Shown here: positions 35,741-45,743 of the stretch, piece after piece
How positions within the stretch are numbered: position 1 is the stretch's first letter
How the letters are laid out: every line of letters starts with the position of its first letter
Assembly: GCA_002420185.1 (NCBI GenBank)
Contig: DIHO01000016.1
Span: forward strand, 122,253 to 186,252
Direction of reading: 5' to 3'
Length of the DNA stretch: 64,000 bases
From: Opitutales bacterium UBA5694
GTDB taxonomy: Bacteria; Verrucomicrobiota; Verrucomicrobiia; Opitutales; Opitutaceae
Made by a program: the position numbers and the translations under genes
The notes under the pieces: model-generated
Seen by the model: only the letters and a program-made list of their open reading frames with translations
Told to the model about the DNA's origin: nothing
Databases searched by the model: none

Positions 35741-36133
35741 GTGAAAATTCTGCATCAACGTAATTCATCGTCGCACGAGAGGAAGAGATTAGGCCCCTAT
35801 GAAATCGAATCCTTGATCACTCCGGATCAGGAGGGGCAGTTAACTGCTTATCGTGTAAGGATCGAAGCAGGCCAAGAAACGAGTGAGAGCTATCACAAAA
35901 TCGCCGAGGAATGCTATTACGTAGTTAGCGGGGTCGGAAAGGCGATACTAGATGATTCTGAATACAATTTAAACCCCGGAGATTTTCTGCGTTTACCACC
36001 CGGGACGCGGCACAAGTTTGTCACTAGCGACGTCCCGCTCGAAATGCTGGACATCCATTCCCCGGGCTCACGGCCGGATTGTGATGTGTATTTTGTTGGT
36101 GAGATACCGGAAGGGTTTACTTCGAAAGAATAG
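35741..36133 (+). CDS. Cupin-domain protein
   Basis: This is a single-domain cupin_2 protein of about 130 residues and presumably cytoplasmic. Motif 1 reads G-x-x-x-x-x-S-Y-H-K-I-A-E-E-C-Y-Y-V, with one His and a Glu as metal ligands. Motif 2 reads NPGDFLRLPPGTRHKF, with the second His. Metal binding is therefore likely, although one His of the usual H-x-H is replaced by SYH. Function could be an isomerase, dioxygenase or sugar-binding regulator. I prefer the GTG that begins V-K-I-L-H; an in-frame ATG is 12 codons upstream with a poor context. It may be cotranscribed with the EamA permease. Confidence 0.82.
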   Translation: MKILHQRNSSSHERKRLGPYEIESLITPDQEGQLTAYRVRIEAGQETSESYHKIAEECYYVVSGVGKAILDDSEYNLNPGDFLRLPPGTRHKFVTSDVPLEMLDIHSPGSRPDCDVYFVGEIPEGFTSKE

Positions 36134-36652
36134 ATTGGAGGTCCTCAAGAGAATTTCTAGCCGCGAGCAATAGCTGTTTTGTGGGTCAAAGCCTCTCGTG
36201 GGTGGCAGCAGAGGTTACTGATTAGGATAGGGCCGAAGTCGCGCTGCCGACCGCAGGCTTCCTCTGAGGGCTCAGATATTGACCGCTCAGGAAGAAAGTT
36301 CATTGTCTATATAATTGAATTACTATTGGAGGACTGGGCCAGTCTTTCCTACCTAGATTCGGCATTCGTCAATTTGAAAATCCATGGGCTCGAAGAGACA
36401 CCCATTTGTTCCGCAGGATCAATAAGCGAAGCGATGTTAAAATTTATTTCCTCATTACCAAGGCAATTTGTCGACTCAGAGGAACTTCAACACTTCGGGG
36501 GTGGGCTGTCGAACCTGGCTAGGGCTCGGTGCGAGTGCCGCTTTCAGAACAACCGACGCGGCGTAGTGTCAATGATAACCGTGCCGCACAAACACGGCTT
36601 GACGGTCATTAGGAACTAGTCTTTGCGAATTTCCAAAAGAAAAGTACTCTCG
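36134..36652. other. Interval without a convincing gene
   Basis: One + strand reading of 146 codons (36179-36619) is open here, but its composition is uneven, no family is recognisable and a long imperfect palindrome lies in its last 15 codons, so I do not call it a gene. A smaller perfect CTGAG-GG-CTCAG palindrome is near 36264. The interval separates the cupin gene from the end of the leftward phosphatase gene. Confidence 0.4.
36571..36610. repeat. Long imperfect palindrome
   Basis: Arms AATGA, ACCGT and GCCG pair in order with CGGC, ACGGT and TCATT, giving a 14-pair hairpin with two small bulges and a short loop. It lies 43 bases beyond the phosphatase stop on the minus strand. No T-run follows closely, so it may be an extragenic palindromic element or a structured 3-prime end and not a classical terminator. 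Confidence 0.55.
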
Positions 36653-39205
36653 TTATCTTGGAGTCTGATTCTCCCGTTTTCTCAGTTCATTACTCTGGAT
36701 GTCTCGGATACTGATAGTGTAGGTGGCGGACATATCGAAGACCTTTGGGGAGAGTATCTCCCCATATTTTACGGGTAGGGTGTATTCAATTTCACCTGTA
36801 GATTCGTTGATAAGCTGGATGTTGGTTGCCATATTAGGAGCCCTCAATTCGGCCAAGTACCCTGCGGCTTTCCGGCCGTATTGCTTTTCCACGCCGATGG
36901 TAACCGGCCATCCGAAATATTGTCCTCGATTATTCTGAGGGGCCCAGTTTTCATCAGGTCCCCAGTTTTCCACGACAACTTCGAGTTTATCTTTCTTGAA
37001 TCGAATGATTCCATAACCGCTCCCGGTTCCCCGAAGCCTCTCGATCATGGTGTTGTCAAATGGCTGAAATTCGGGGTTGTAGGTATCAGGGCGATTATTG
37101 ACCGCCCAGACATTGACTTTATTGCGGAAGCCGTCGAGAAACTCACCGGTGTAATCAGGAAATCCTGGCTGACGATTCATGCCAGGTTGGAGTGGGTCCC
37201 AAAGCCGCTTGTATCCATTGGCAATGCCAGGGGGAGCGAAAGACCAGCCGGAGTCGTTCCAGTCGTCGATGCCATGGTGAGTCAGAGTGCCCACATGCTG
37301 GTCTCCGTGAATCATGATGGCGTGGGCTCTGCGAATGATTTCCAGAGCCCGGTTACGCCCACTTTGAGGCCAGCCATTAGAGTCGAGATCTGCAGCAAGA
37401 CGGCTATTGGGCCCACCATGTGTAGTGGCGACGGAGCCGAAAGGCGATTGGGATAGGACCGCCTTCATCTTGTCATTTTTCCAGTCATTGGCCCAATGCT
37501 CGAGGAACGTTAATTGGCGTTCTCCAAGAAGTTTAAGTCCCGGCTTGTCCAGTTGAGTCGTATCGTAGTCTGGGTCCATGACATGGTCGAGGCGGGAACT
37601 GCCGCCGACCGGTTCGTCGAGAACATCGCCAGGAGACGATTTAAACTTGCGGTCTTCCAATATGGCGAAGCTTACGCCTCCCACATTGAGTTCCGTATAG
37701 TAAACGGTTATCCCTTGTTTGACAGGAGTCGGGTTAAACGGGTCTGGCAAGTGGGAAACCTGTGTTCGTTGAACCATGTTCACGAATTTCGGGTGCATGT
37801 TGTAGCCCCCGAAGCTGCTAGTCGACTTGGCTTCCTTCGGCATTGCGGCACCCCCTTGGCCCCATATGTTACCATGGTAAACGTCGTGGTCGTCCGGAAT
37901 GATGACCGAGGGGCGGTTTTTCAGAACATCACGAAAGCTCCAGCCGAAGAGCCAGTATTTCTGCAGGTAGTTAAGCGAGGCTCGAGGAATATCTGCATCG
38001 GAGTGAGTCCGCACGACGTTGTAGCCGGCAACACTTTCGTATATCTGGTCGCCGGCGAAAAAGACGAGATCCGGATTTTGGGCTTTGACACTCTCGAAGA
38101 TGTACTGATTCGGGAAAGCGTAGTCGACCATACACGATAGGGCGGCGAGCTTAATTTCCAGCTGGTCGGTAGGATTTTTGCGGATACGACCTTCCCAATA
38201 ATCGGTTTTCGAACCGTTCGCAGTTTCGTATTCAAAACTCAATCGATAGTCCGTATCTTTTGTACTATCCCAAGATTCAATGCGAAAATGGGAGGTGCGA
38301 GAAAGCGGGTCGTATGCACTTCTTCCAACCGGCTTCCACTGGCCATTCTGTTTTAGAGATAGAATGACCGTTTTGTTTTCGCCACTGCCGACGGGAGCGA
38401 CGTGAGCGGTCATTTTTAGGATATTTTCATGGAGGGTGTACTGGGACCACAGGAGCGGCCCGAAACGCTGCTCCTCTCTGTTAGTGATTTTGTCCCCTGC
38501 GACTTCCCAATCTGTGAACCAGAAGCGGTAGTCGCCGTTAGAACCGGCACGCCGGGAGGCGTTGGACTGGCCGCTGTTGTCAATGGGGCCCGCGAACAAG
38601 CCGATATTGCCAATGAGAGGATCGCTTTTTATCGTAGCGGAAAAACGGCCAACAACCCGGTTTGGGTGCTTTCCAGATGCTGCTAGCAGAGTTGCAGTGG
38701 CATTTGATCCAACGCAATCGATTTTGATATCGAGCTGGAGATCGTCGAGCAATTTGGGATCAATAGCTCCGGGTGAAAATTTGTTTCCAATGAAAAGTTT
38801 TCCTTCTGTTGTGACGCCCGCGTTGACGCCGCTACTACCGAACAGGTTAGAGCGGTATTCTTCAGGCATTGCCCCGACTACCGCGAAACGAAATCCCACC
38901 GCTCCTAGGCCTTCTTCCTTGGATTGGTCGCGAAGGGAACCGGCACGTACTTTCATGTTGAAGCGGCCGTTGCCGGGCTTCATCTGGTGGGTAAGGAGTT
39001 GAAGATCATGCCCCCGGCCCCCTTGAATGATCTCGATGCGTCCTTCGGAAAGTTGCCAATCCATCATTGGCGTGGTCCAGATTTCCGGAGCGATCCAGGG
39101 CCGAGTCACGTTGTAGGGAAGATCGAGAGAGTAGTCAGCCGCTTGGAGAGTAGTTGAGAATGTTAGCGCAATTGCAGCAAAAACAGTCAGGGATTTCGGC
39201 TTCAT
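36653..39205 (-). CDS. PhoD-like alkaline phosphatase/metallophosphatase
   Basis: This is a secreted metallophosphatase of 850 residues. A signal peptide (LTVFAAIALTFSTTLQA) is followed by a beta-rich N-terminal half of about 330 residues, LamG/DUF1080-like, that would bind carbohydrate or position the enzyme. The PhoD-type catalytic domain then shows LVFFAGDQIYE, IIPDDHDVYHGNIWG and IMIHGDQHVGTL, which supply the Asp, Asn/His and His metal ligands. Family members release phosphate from phosphodiesters or monoesters. Long verrucomicrobial forms of this type are usually found with sulfatases, as here. It is a single leftward gene with 255 bases to the neighbouring sulfatase. Confidence 0.88.
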   Translation of the reverse strand: MKPKSLTVFAAIALTFSTTLQAADYSLDLPYNVTRPWIAPEIWTTPMMDWQLSEGRIEIIQGGRGHDLQLLTHQMKPGNGRFNMKVRAGSLRDQSKEEGLGAVGFRFAVVGAMPEEYRSNLFGSSGVNAGVTTEGKLFIGNKFSPGAIDPKLLDDLQLDIKIDCVGSNATATLLAASGKHPNRVVGRFSATIKSDPLIGNIGLFAGPIDNSGQSNASRRAGSNGDYRFWFTDWEVAGDKITNREEQRFGPLLWSQYTLHENILKMTAHVAPVGSGENKTVILSLKQNGQWKPVGRSAYDPLSRTSHFRIESWDSTKDTDYRLSFEYETANGSKTDYWEGRIRKNPTDQLEIKLAALSCMVDYAFPNQYIFESVKAQNPDLVFFAGDQIYESVAGYNVVRTHSDADIPRASLNYLQKYWLFGWSFRDVLKNRPSVIIPDDHDVYHGNIWGQGGAAMPKEAKSTSSFGGYNMHPKFVNMVQRTQVSHLPDPFNPTPVKQGITVYYTELNVGGVSFAILEDRKFKSSPGDVLDEPVGGSSRLDHVMDPDYDTTQLDKPGLKLLGERQLTFLEHWANDWKNDKMKAVLSQSPFGSVATTHGGPNSRLAADLDSNGWPQSGRNRALEIIRRAHAIMIHGDQHVGTLTHHGIDDWNDSGWSFAPPGIANGYKRLWDPLQPGMNRQPGFPDYTGEFLDGFRNKVNVWAVNNRPDTYNPEFQPFDNTMIERLRGTGSGYGIIRFKKDKLEVVVENWGPDENWAPQNNRGQYFGWPVTIGVEKQYGRKAAGYLAELRAPNMATNIQLINESTGEIEYTLPVKYGEILSPKVFDMSATYTISIRDIQSNELRKRENQTPR

Positions 39206-39460
39206 TATTAGTGATTCGATTTACAGTAAGAAATTTGGCTGAGAAGGTATTGGGGGTTTTTAGCAACGTTTCGTTGTCGCATGATTGTCTACAGAAACTA
39301 GCCATAGGAATTTAGCTTCGCTGTGAAGGATAAGTAAGGAGGGGTGAATCATTCATTATGGTATGGCTGACTACCCTTAGTTGGCTGTTTTGTTCGCTAG
39401 TATTGTGGCTACGTAGGACAAGCAGCCCTGCCATAAGACACCGCGATTTTTTGAGAATTA

Positions 39461-40843
39461 TCATTGTTTCGGGGAGTTTCGACTATGGCGGAGGTCTGCC
39501 TCGAGCTCGGTTTGCTGACCTTGGTCACCGTTGGCCTCCATCCAGGCGAGGAGTTCGGACCGAAGTCTTTTCTTGATGTCAGCGTATTCAGGGTTTGAAG
39601 CGAGGCTATTCCATTCGTGATAGTCCTCCTCGATAAAGTAGAGTTCTTCTTCCGGACGAAAGTGGTATCGCCTTACTTTTTCCGCGGCGTCGGGATCATA
39701 CTCTGCTTTCCTTTTCCACGAGTTGAAGACCTGAGCTTCCCCCCATTTGGTGTCCTCAGGAATGGTGACTACATTCTCGAATTTCACCTCGGGAGTGAAG
39801 TTCCAGATGTACTTGTATTTTAATGACCGGATAGAACGAATTCCAAAATGGTCGGGTGCGTTGATGATGCCACGGGTCGTCATTTCTGAGAAAACGTATT
39901 TCTTGTGCACGACTGTTTGGCGGGCAAAGAGCGGCAAGAGGCTTTTGCCGTCAAGAACGGGTGCTGGTACGCCGCCGGCAGCCTCAATGAACGTAGGCAC
40001 AACATCAGCGTATTCTATCAGCGCTTTGCAAACGGAGCCGGGTTCGATTTTTCCGGGCCATCGAGCGATGAAGCCAGTACGTAGCCCGGCGTCGTAGAGG
40101 GTCCATTTGGCGAAAGGCAGGCTGGAACCTTGCTCGGTAGTGGCTATGAAAAGCGTATCGTCGACGAGGTCATAATTGGAAATCAAATCGAGGGCTTGCC
40201 CTACCTGTCCATCGAAGTAAGTCGTTTCGGCGAAATAGCGGACCATGGCGTCTCGCGTTTCAGGCGTATCTACAAAAGTATAGGGTAGCTGGATGTCCGA
40301 GGCCGAGTATTGACTGGGGTCTCCTTTGTCCCACGGAGCGTGGGGTTCGTTGGAAGTCACGAAGAGGCAGAAGGGGGTGCCCTCCTGCTGGCACGATTTT
40401 ATGAATGTTTCGATGGCCTCAAAGTCTGGATTGGATCCTTGGTTCAAGTACTCGAAGGGGAAAGCTGACCTCGGCTTGATGTGTGTTTTGCCACTGAGCG
40501 CGACTCGATAGCCAAGTGGTTTGAGATAGTGAGCTATGCTTTGGGTCCCCGGGTTGACGAAAGTGTGATTCGGGTAGGCACCGGTTTTTACAGGAGACTG
40601 TCCAGTGTATAAGTTGTGGCGGGTGGGTGAGCAAGTGGGAGCAGCCTGGAAACAATTTGTGAATCGCATGCCTTGTTTAGCCAGTCCGTCCATCCGGGGG
40701 GTGATGGCCTGGCCTCCATAGCAACCTACATCGAAGTGGCTCAAATCATCTGCGAGTACGAAGACGAAATTGGGCTTATTCTTAGAGGCAACCAGGCCTG
40801 CGAAGATTTGAGAAACAAGGAAAAGGGCGAGTGCGGATCTCAT
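39461..40843 (-). CDS. Sulfatase, heparan N-sulfatase (SGSH)-like
   Basis: This is a secreted S1-type sulfatase of 460 residues. A signal peptide (ALALFLVSQIFAGLVAS) precedes PNFVFVLADDLS, where two Asp bind calcium. The active-site motif is TCSPTRHNLYTG, with Cys as the formylglycine precursor in C-x-P-x-R. Downstream are SGKTHIKP (Lys and His) and EPHAPWDKGD. The C-terminal part ends in NPEYADIKKRLRSELLAWME, a pattern shared with N-sulfoglucosamine sulfohydrolase-like enzymes. Here the usual DNG metal motif is replaced by TTEQGSSLPFAKW, as in that subgroup. The substrate is therefore possibly N-sulfated or another sulfated glycan. It is divergent from the DUF1549/1553 gene. Confidence 0.92.
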   Translation of the reverse strand: MRSALALFLVSQIFAGLVASKNKPNFVFVLADDLSHFDVGCYGGQAITPRMDGLAKQGMRFTNCFQAAPTCSPTRHNLYTGQSPVKTGAYPNHTFVNPGTQSIAHYLKPLGYRVALSGKTHIKPRSAFPFEYLNQGSNPDFEAIETFIKSCQQEGTPFCLFVTSNEPHAPWDKGDPSQYSASDIQLPYTFVDTPETRDAMVRYFAETTYFDGQVGQALDLISNYDLVDDTLFIATTEQGSSLPFAKWTLYDAGLRTGFIARWPGKIEPGSVCKALIEYADVVPTFIEAAGGVPAPVLDGKSLLPLFARQTVVHKKYVFSEMTTRGIINAPDHFGIRSIRSLKYKYIWNFTPEVKFENVVTIPEDTKWGEAQVFNSWKRKAEYDPDAAEKVRRYHFRPEEELYFIEEDYHEWNSLASNPEYADIKKRLRSELLAWMEANGDQGQQTELEADLRHSRNSPKQ

Positions 40844-41028
40844 GGTATTATCTAGAAAACGAAAACGGAGATGGTTAGCGATAAACGACTTATGATGGTT
40901 CTGTCTATCGAAACTAGTTTAACTTACCAAAAAAGGGCACTTGCGAGTGGCCGCAAAATCCCCAAATGTGCTATCCATCGTTGGTTCTTTTGCGGGAGCT
41001 GGTGACAACCTGGACAATTTTCTGTTTT

Positions 41029-44000
41029 ATGAGCTCAAGCTGGACCTTTCGTCAAAACCCAAAAAGTGCAAGGCTCGCCCTTCTAGGTGCGGTGTCTGCC
41101 TGCTTTTTAGTGGTTAATATGAAGGGAGAAGCGATCGATTTCAATCGAGATATCCTTCCCGTCCTCTCTGACAAATGTTTTAAGTGTCACGGTCCCGATA
41201 AAGAGTTCCGCGAGGCAGACTTGAGGCTAGACACGAGGGATGGGGCGACTGCGGATCTTGGTGACGGTTACTTTGCTATTGTCCCCGGCAATCCGAGCAA
41301 GAGTGAGGTAGTTTGGAGGATCAATGCGGACAACGAGGAGGAATTGATGCCTCCTAGGGACTCAAATCTGTCACTCTCGCCTGAAGAGAAGGAGCGGATT
41401 AGCCAATGGATTGCTGAAGGAGCGGATTGGAAGAACCACTGGTCGTTCGAGCCAGTAGTGAGGCCGGAGCTTCCGGAGGTTGAGGATTCGGAATGGAGCC
41501 GTAACGGAATTGACCGATTTGTACTCGCCCGGCTGGAGGAAGAGGGAATTAAACCATCTCCAGAAGCGGAAAAGGAGACCCTAATCCGCCGATTGAGTCT
41601 CGATCTGACGGGCTTACCGCCGACCCCTGAAGAAGTGGACCAGTTCTTGGGCGAGGGCTCCCCTCATGCATACGAACGATTGGTGGACCGTTTATTGGCA
41701 TCGCCTCGTTATGGAGAGACAATGGCGTTGCCCTGGTTGGACGCCGCCCGGTATGCCGATACCGATGGCTACCAGAATGATGGCCCGCGTGAAATGTGGC
41801 GCTGGCGGGACTGGGTGATTGATGCATACAATCAGAACAAGCCGTTCGATGAATTCACGATAGAGCAACTAGCGGGAGATTTGCTGCCGAACCCGAATCT
41901 GGATCAAGTCATAGCGACAGGGTTTAATCGAAATCACAGGTACAATTCTGAAGCTGGAATCGTTTTCGAGGAGTTCCGCTTGGAGAACGCCGTGGATCGG
42001 GTGGACACTGCCTCCACTGTTTGGATGGGGCTAACGATGGGCTGTGCACGTTGTCATGACCACAAGTATGACCCGATTAGCACCAAGGAGTACTATCAGC
42101 TCATTTCCTATTTCAATAGCATCCCTGAGTCGGGCCGGGCAAAAAAGTTCGGTAACTCGGAACCTTGGATCCTGTCTCCAACCAAGAGTCAGTTCGATGA
42201 ATTGGCTCGTAAGGATGCGGCGATCGAGAGTGCTCGAGACGCGTTAGAAATACAGGAAAACGAATTGTCTAGAGCTCAAGCTCTATGGGAAGCGAATGGT
42301 TCCGAGGCGAGTCGTGAGACCGAGCTGCTGAAGCAAGGACGCAAGTTTGCCTATAGTTTCGATGGAAACGAAGCATCGGTATCTGTTATGAAAGGGCAGC
42401 CATGGTTCGGTAAGGGGATTTCCGGTACAGCGGCGACTTTCGATGGGGAAAGCAGTTTTGCCGTTGAGAGCGAGGGAACGTTTGCTAGTGAGCATCAATT
42501 TAGTGTGAGTTTCTGGGTCAAGCCGGATTCGGTCGATGAAGGCGTGATTTTATCGCGGCAAGACGACAACCAAAAGCGGCCGGGTATCACAGCGGAGTTT
42601 AAGGACGGCCATTTGCAGTTCTACATCATTACGCGATGGATCGCAGGTGTGGGTGCCATTGAAACTATTGAAAAGCATGTACCCGGAGAGTGGATACATG
42701 TTACTCTAGTTAATGACGGGACCAAGCGAGCGCAAGGCATGCAAATATTTGTAAATGGTGAACAAGCGGAAACTCGGATTCTGCATAATTCCAATAGTAA
42801 CGATGGGCAGTACGCAAAGAAGGCTCAATTCCGTATTGGGGGGGGAGTGTTTGGGGCCGATTTTCAGGGACAGATCGATGAATTAAGGATCTATACGCGG
42901 GAGTTGTGGGACGACGAAATCGCGATTTTGGCTGAACCCCTTGGGGTTCGAGCGATCGCCTTGAAAAAGCAATTTCAGCGTTCTGTTTCAGAGAGTTCAA
43001 AACTACGTGCTTACTATTTGGAAAATGAAGCGCCACAGGAATTTCGAGATTTGTATTCAAGGCTTATTGACGTGCGAAGCGATAGATCGGTCTACTACGA
43101 TTCACTTCCGACCACAATGATTATGCAGGAGTTGCCGGAGCCAAGAGAGACCTTTGTACGCAAGCGTGGGGTCTACAACCAATTTGGCGAAAAGGTAGAG
43201 CGGAAATTACCCGAGGCGATTTCGATTTCGAATCACGATTTTTTGCCGAATCGCTTGGGTCTGGCTCAGTGGCTTGTAAATGGCGAACATCCTCTGGCGG
43301 GGCGGGTAGCGGTCAATCGATATTGGCTCAAGTATTTTGGGAGAGGTTTGGTCAAAACGGCGGAAGACTTTGGGGTTCAGGGTGAGCGACCCAGCCATCC
43401 TGAGTTATTGGATTGGCTTGCGGATGAGTTTGTTCGCTTGAAATGGGATGTCAAAGCGATGCAAAAGCTGATCGTCACCAGCTCGACCTATCGACAGTCG
43501 TCTAGAATGGCTCCCGATTTGCGAGAGCGTGATCCCGAGAATACTCTACTGGCGAGAGGGCCTCGCGAGCGGCTTTCTTCTCACGCAACCCGAGATCAAG
43601 CCCTAGCGGTGAGCGGCTTGTTGGTTGAGAAAATAGGAGGTCCCTCGGTTAGTCCATACCAGCCGGACCGGCTTTGGGAATTATTGAGTAATATGAAATA
43701 TAAGCAATCTTCGGGCGAGGATTTATACCGAAGAAGTTTGTACACAATCTGGAAGCGCACGATTCCTCCCCCTTCCATGGCTGTGCTGGACGCTGCGGAC
43801 CGTGAGTCTTGCATCGTTGCGACCAAGAGAACGAATACCCCATTACAGGCTCTTGCCATGCTGAATGAAAAGGCGTTTGTCGAAGCGGCTCGAAACTTTG
43901 GGCAGCGAATTTTGCTAGAAGGAGGAAATTCTATTGAATCGCAAGTGGAGTTTGCCTTTCGTTCAGTGACGGGCCGTTTCCCGAGTGAGCGAGAACGTAC

Positions 44001-44184
44001 ACTGCTTCACGATGCGTATCGAGAGTATAAGGAGGAGTTCAATGGTGAGCCAGATGAGGCCAATAAGTTTATACGAATTGGGGAATCGGAAATCGACGAT
44101 AGGCTGGACCCCACGCAACTTGCTGCGGCTACTACCTTTGCTAATGTGCTTTTGAATTTGGACGAGGTGATAACTAAGGAGTAG
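41029..44184 (+). CDS. DUF1549/DUF1553 cytochrome-like protein with internal LamG domain
   Basis: This is a large exported protein of about 1051 residues. After an N-terminal hydrophobic segment it has a c-type haem motif in SDKCFKCHGPD (PSCyt1; C-x-x-C-H at about residues 50-54). DUF1549 follows, with RRLSLDLTGLPPTPEEVD and WLDAARYADTDGYQND, and a second haem-like C-x-x-C-H in GCARCHDHKYDP. A concanavalin/LamG domain is inserted at about residues 440-640 (FSVSFWVKPDSV, QFRIGGGVFG). DUF1553 closes the chain: NRYWLKYFGRGLVKTAEDFG, SSTYRQSSR and TNTPLQALAMLN. The biochemical role of this family is not established; the haem motifs suggest electron transfer. A DUF1501 gene follows after six bases. 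Confidence 0.93.
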   Translation: MSSSWTFRQNPKSARLALLGAVSACFLVVNMKGEAIDFNRDILPVLSDKCFKCHGPDKEFREADLRLDTRDGATADLGDGYFAIVPGNPSKSEVVWRINADNEEELMPPRDSNLSLSPEEKERISQWIAEGADWKNHWSFEPVVRPELPEVEDSEWSRNGIDRFVLARLEEEGIKPSPEAEKETLIRRLSLDLTGLPPTPEEVDQFLGEGSPHAYERLVDRLLASPRYGETMALPWLDAARYADTDGYQNDGPREMWRWRDWVIDAYNQNKPFDEFTIEQLAGDLLPNPNLDQVIATGFNRNHRYNSEAGIVFEEFRLENAVDRVDTASTVWMGLTMGCARCHDHKYDPISTKEYYQLISYFNSIPESGRAKKFGNSEPWILSPTKSQFDELARKDAAIESARDALEIQENELSRAQALWEANGSEASRETELLKQGRKFAYSFDGNEASVSVMKGQPWFGKGISGTAATFDGESSFAVESEGTFASEHQFSVSFWVKPDSVDEGVILSRQDDNQKRPGITAEFKDGHLQFYIITRWIAGVGAIETIEKHVPGEWIHVTLVNDGTKRAQGMQIFVNGEQAETRILHNSNSNDGQYAKKAQFRIGGGVFGADFQGQIDELRIYTRELWDDEIAILAEPLGVRAIALKKQFQRSVSESSKLRAYYLENEAPQEFRDLYSRLIDVRSDRSVYYDSLPTTMIMQELPEPRETFVRKRGVYNQFGEKVERKLPEAISISNHDFLPNRLGLAQWLVNGEHPLAGRVAVNRYWLKYFGRGLVKTAEDFGVQGERPSHPELLDWLADEFVRLKWDVKAMQKLIVTSSTYRQSSRMAPDLRERDPENTLLARGPRERLSSHATRDQALAVSGLLVEKIGGPSVSPYQPDRLWELLSNMKYKQSSGEDLYRRSLYTIWKRTIPPPSMAVLDAADRESCIVATKRTNTPLQALAMLNEKAFVEAARNFGQRILLEGGNSIESQVEFAFRSVTGRFPSERERTLLHDAYREYKEEFNGEPDEANKFIRIGESEIDDRLDPTQLAAATTFANVLLNLDEVITKE

Positions 44185-44190
44185 AACGAA

Positions 44191-45699
44191 ATGGATAATC
44201 ACGACAATCATTCCTACCGCTCGCTTGTTGATGGTGAGTGTCATAGCTATTCACGACTTTCTGATAATCCGCTTACGATGACTCGTCGCCAGTTTTTCGG
44301 GAAGTCGGCAAAGGGGTTGGGGGGTGTTGCCTTGGCCTCACTGCTGAATGAGAATCTCTTCTCCGCTCAGTCCCCTGTTGGTGGTCTTCCCGGATTTCCC
44401 AATTTCGCTCCGAAGGCCAAACGAATTATTTACCTGTTCCAATCCGGCGGCCCTTCGCAGATCGACATGTTCGATTATAAGCCGAACTTGAATGAGGTCC
44501 ACGGTCAGGAGGTTCCTGATTCTGTCTTCAATGGGCAACGCCTCACCGGGATGACCGCCGGCCAAACGTCCTTTCCGGTGGCCCGATCTATCTACAATTT
44601 TGAGCAGGTTGGACAGAGTGGCAATTGGTTAAATACCGATCTCATGCCCCATATGGCGAAAGTGGCGGATGAGATGTGCATTATTAAATCGATGCACACG
44701 GAAGCCATTAACCACGATCCTGCGATCACATTTTTCCAATCAGGCTTCCAACTGGCAGGCCGCCCTAGCATTGGTGCTTGGCTATCCTATGGACTGGGTA
44801 GCATGAATGAGGATTTGCCAACATTTGTAGCCATGACCTCCAGTGGTTCGGGTACAGGGGGACAACCTCTTTACGACCGATTATGGGGTGCGGGGTTTTT
44901 GCCTTCCAAGCACCAAGGGGTGAAGTTTTCAGGGGGGAAGGATCCCGTTCTTTACTTGAATAATCCGGACGGAATGAGCTCGAAACTTCGCCGGAAGACT
45001 CTGGATCACATCGCAGCGATGAATCAGATGAAATTCGATGATTATGGTGATCCCGAGATTGAAACACGAATTTCGCAGTACGAGATGGCTTTTCGGATGC
45101 AGACGTCGGTGCCTGAGCTAACCGATGTTTCATCCGAACCGAGCAACACTTTCGAGCTCTACGGTGAAGATGCGCGGAAACCGGGAACGTATGCTAATAA
45201 TTGCTTGCTGGCCCGTCGCTTAGCCGAGCGCGACGTCCGGTTTATACAACTGTTTCATAGAGGTTGGGATGCCCACAATAACCTCCCGAACGTAAAGAAA
45301 CGCCAATGCGGTTCCACTGACCAGGCATCTGCCGGTTTGATCCAGGATCTCAAACAGCGAGGCCTACTCAAGGATACGCTTGTTATTTGGGGAGGTGAGT
45401 TTGGCCGGACGGTGTATTGCCAAGATGAATTGACTGACAAAACCTATGGTCGAGATCATCATCCTCGCTGTTTTAGCATGTTTATGGCAGGCGGTGGATC
45501 AAATCCGGGAGTGAGCTATGGGGAGACCGATGATTTCAGTTACAATATTGCCAAAGACCCAGTAAGCGTCCATGACCTTCATGCGACAATCCTTCACATG
45601 CTGGGGGTCGACCACAAGAAGCTCACCTATAAGTTCCAAGGCCGGCATTACAGGCTTACCGACGTTCACGGAAAAGTTATTAAGCCGTTGTTGGCGTGA
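44191..45699 (+). CDS. DUF1501 protein with Tat leader
   Basis: This is an alkaline-phosphatase-superfamily-like exported protein of 502 residues. A long N-terminal arm precedes a twin-arginine leader, TRRQFFGKSAKGLGGVALAS. Family markers are RIIYLFQSGGPSQIDMFDYKP, INHDPAITFFQSGF, GGEFGRTVY and GRDHHPRCFSMFMAGGG, with His/Asp residues placed like a sulfatase or phosphatase metal site. It has no C-x-P-x-R nucleophile. DUF1501 and DUF1549/1553 genes are almost always paired in Planctomycetes and Verrucomicrobia, and the function of the pair is unknown. An alternative start 29 codons downstream would begin directly at the Tat motif. A sulfatase gene follows after 44 bases. Confidence 0.94.
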   Translation: MDNHDNHSYRSLVDGECHSYSRLSDNPLTMTRRQFFGKSAKGLGGVALASLLNENLFSAQSPVGGLPGFPNFAPKAKRIIYLFQSGGPSQIDMFDYKPNLNEVHGQEVPDSVFNGQRLTGMTAGQTSFPVARSIYNFEQVGQSGNWLNTDLMPHMAKVADEMCIIKSMHTEAINHDPAITFFQSGFQLAGRPSIGAWLSYGLGSMNEDLPTFVAMTSSGSGTGGQPLYDRLWGAGFLPSKHQGVKFSGGKDPVLYLNNPDGMSSKLRRKTLDHIAAMNQMKFDDYGDPEIETRISQYEMAFRMQTSVPELTDVSSEPSNTFELYGEDARKPGTYANNCLLARRLAERDVRFIQLFHRGWDAHNNLPNVKKRQCGSTDQASAGLIQDLKQRGLLKDTLVIWGGEFGRTVYCQDELTDKTYGRDHHPRCFSMFMAGGGSNPGVSYGETDDFSYNIAKDPVSVHDLHATILHMLGVDHKKLTYKFQGRHYRLTDVHGKVIKPLLA

Positions 45700-45743
45700 C
45701 TTTTCTGGAAATATCGGAACTACTTGCCGAGATTAATTAATCT

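Noticed and set aside
36571..36610. Integron attC site
   Set aside because: It is an imperfect palindrome of suitable size but lacks the GTTRRRY and RYYYAAC ends, and no integrase or cassette series is present.
36179..36619. Open frame of 146 codons on the + strand
   Set aside because: Composition is irregular, no family is recognised, and its end is a long palindrome. It is kept only as a note in the non-coding interval.
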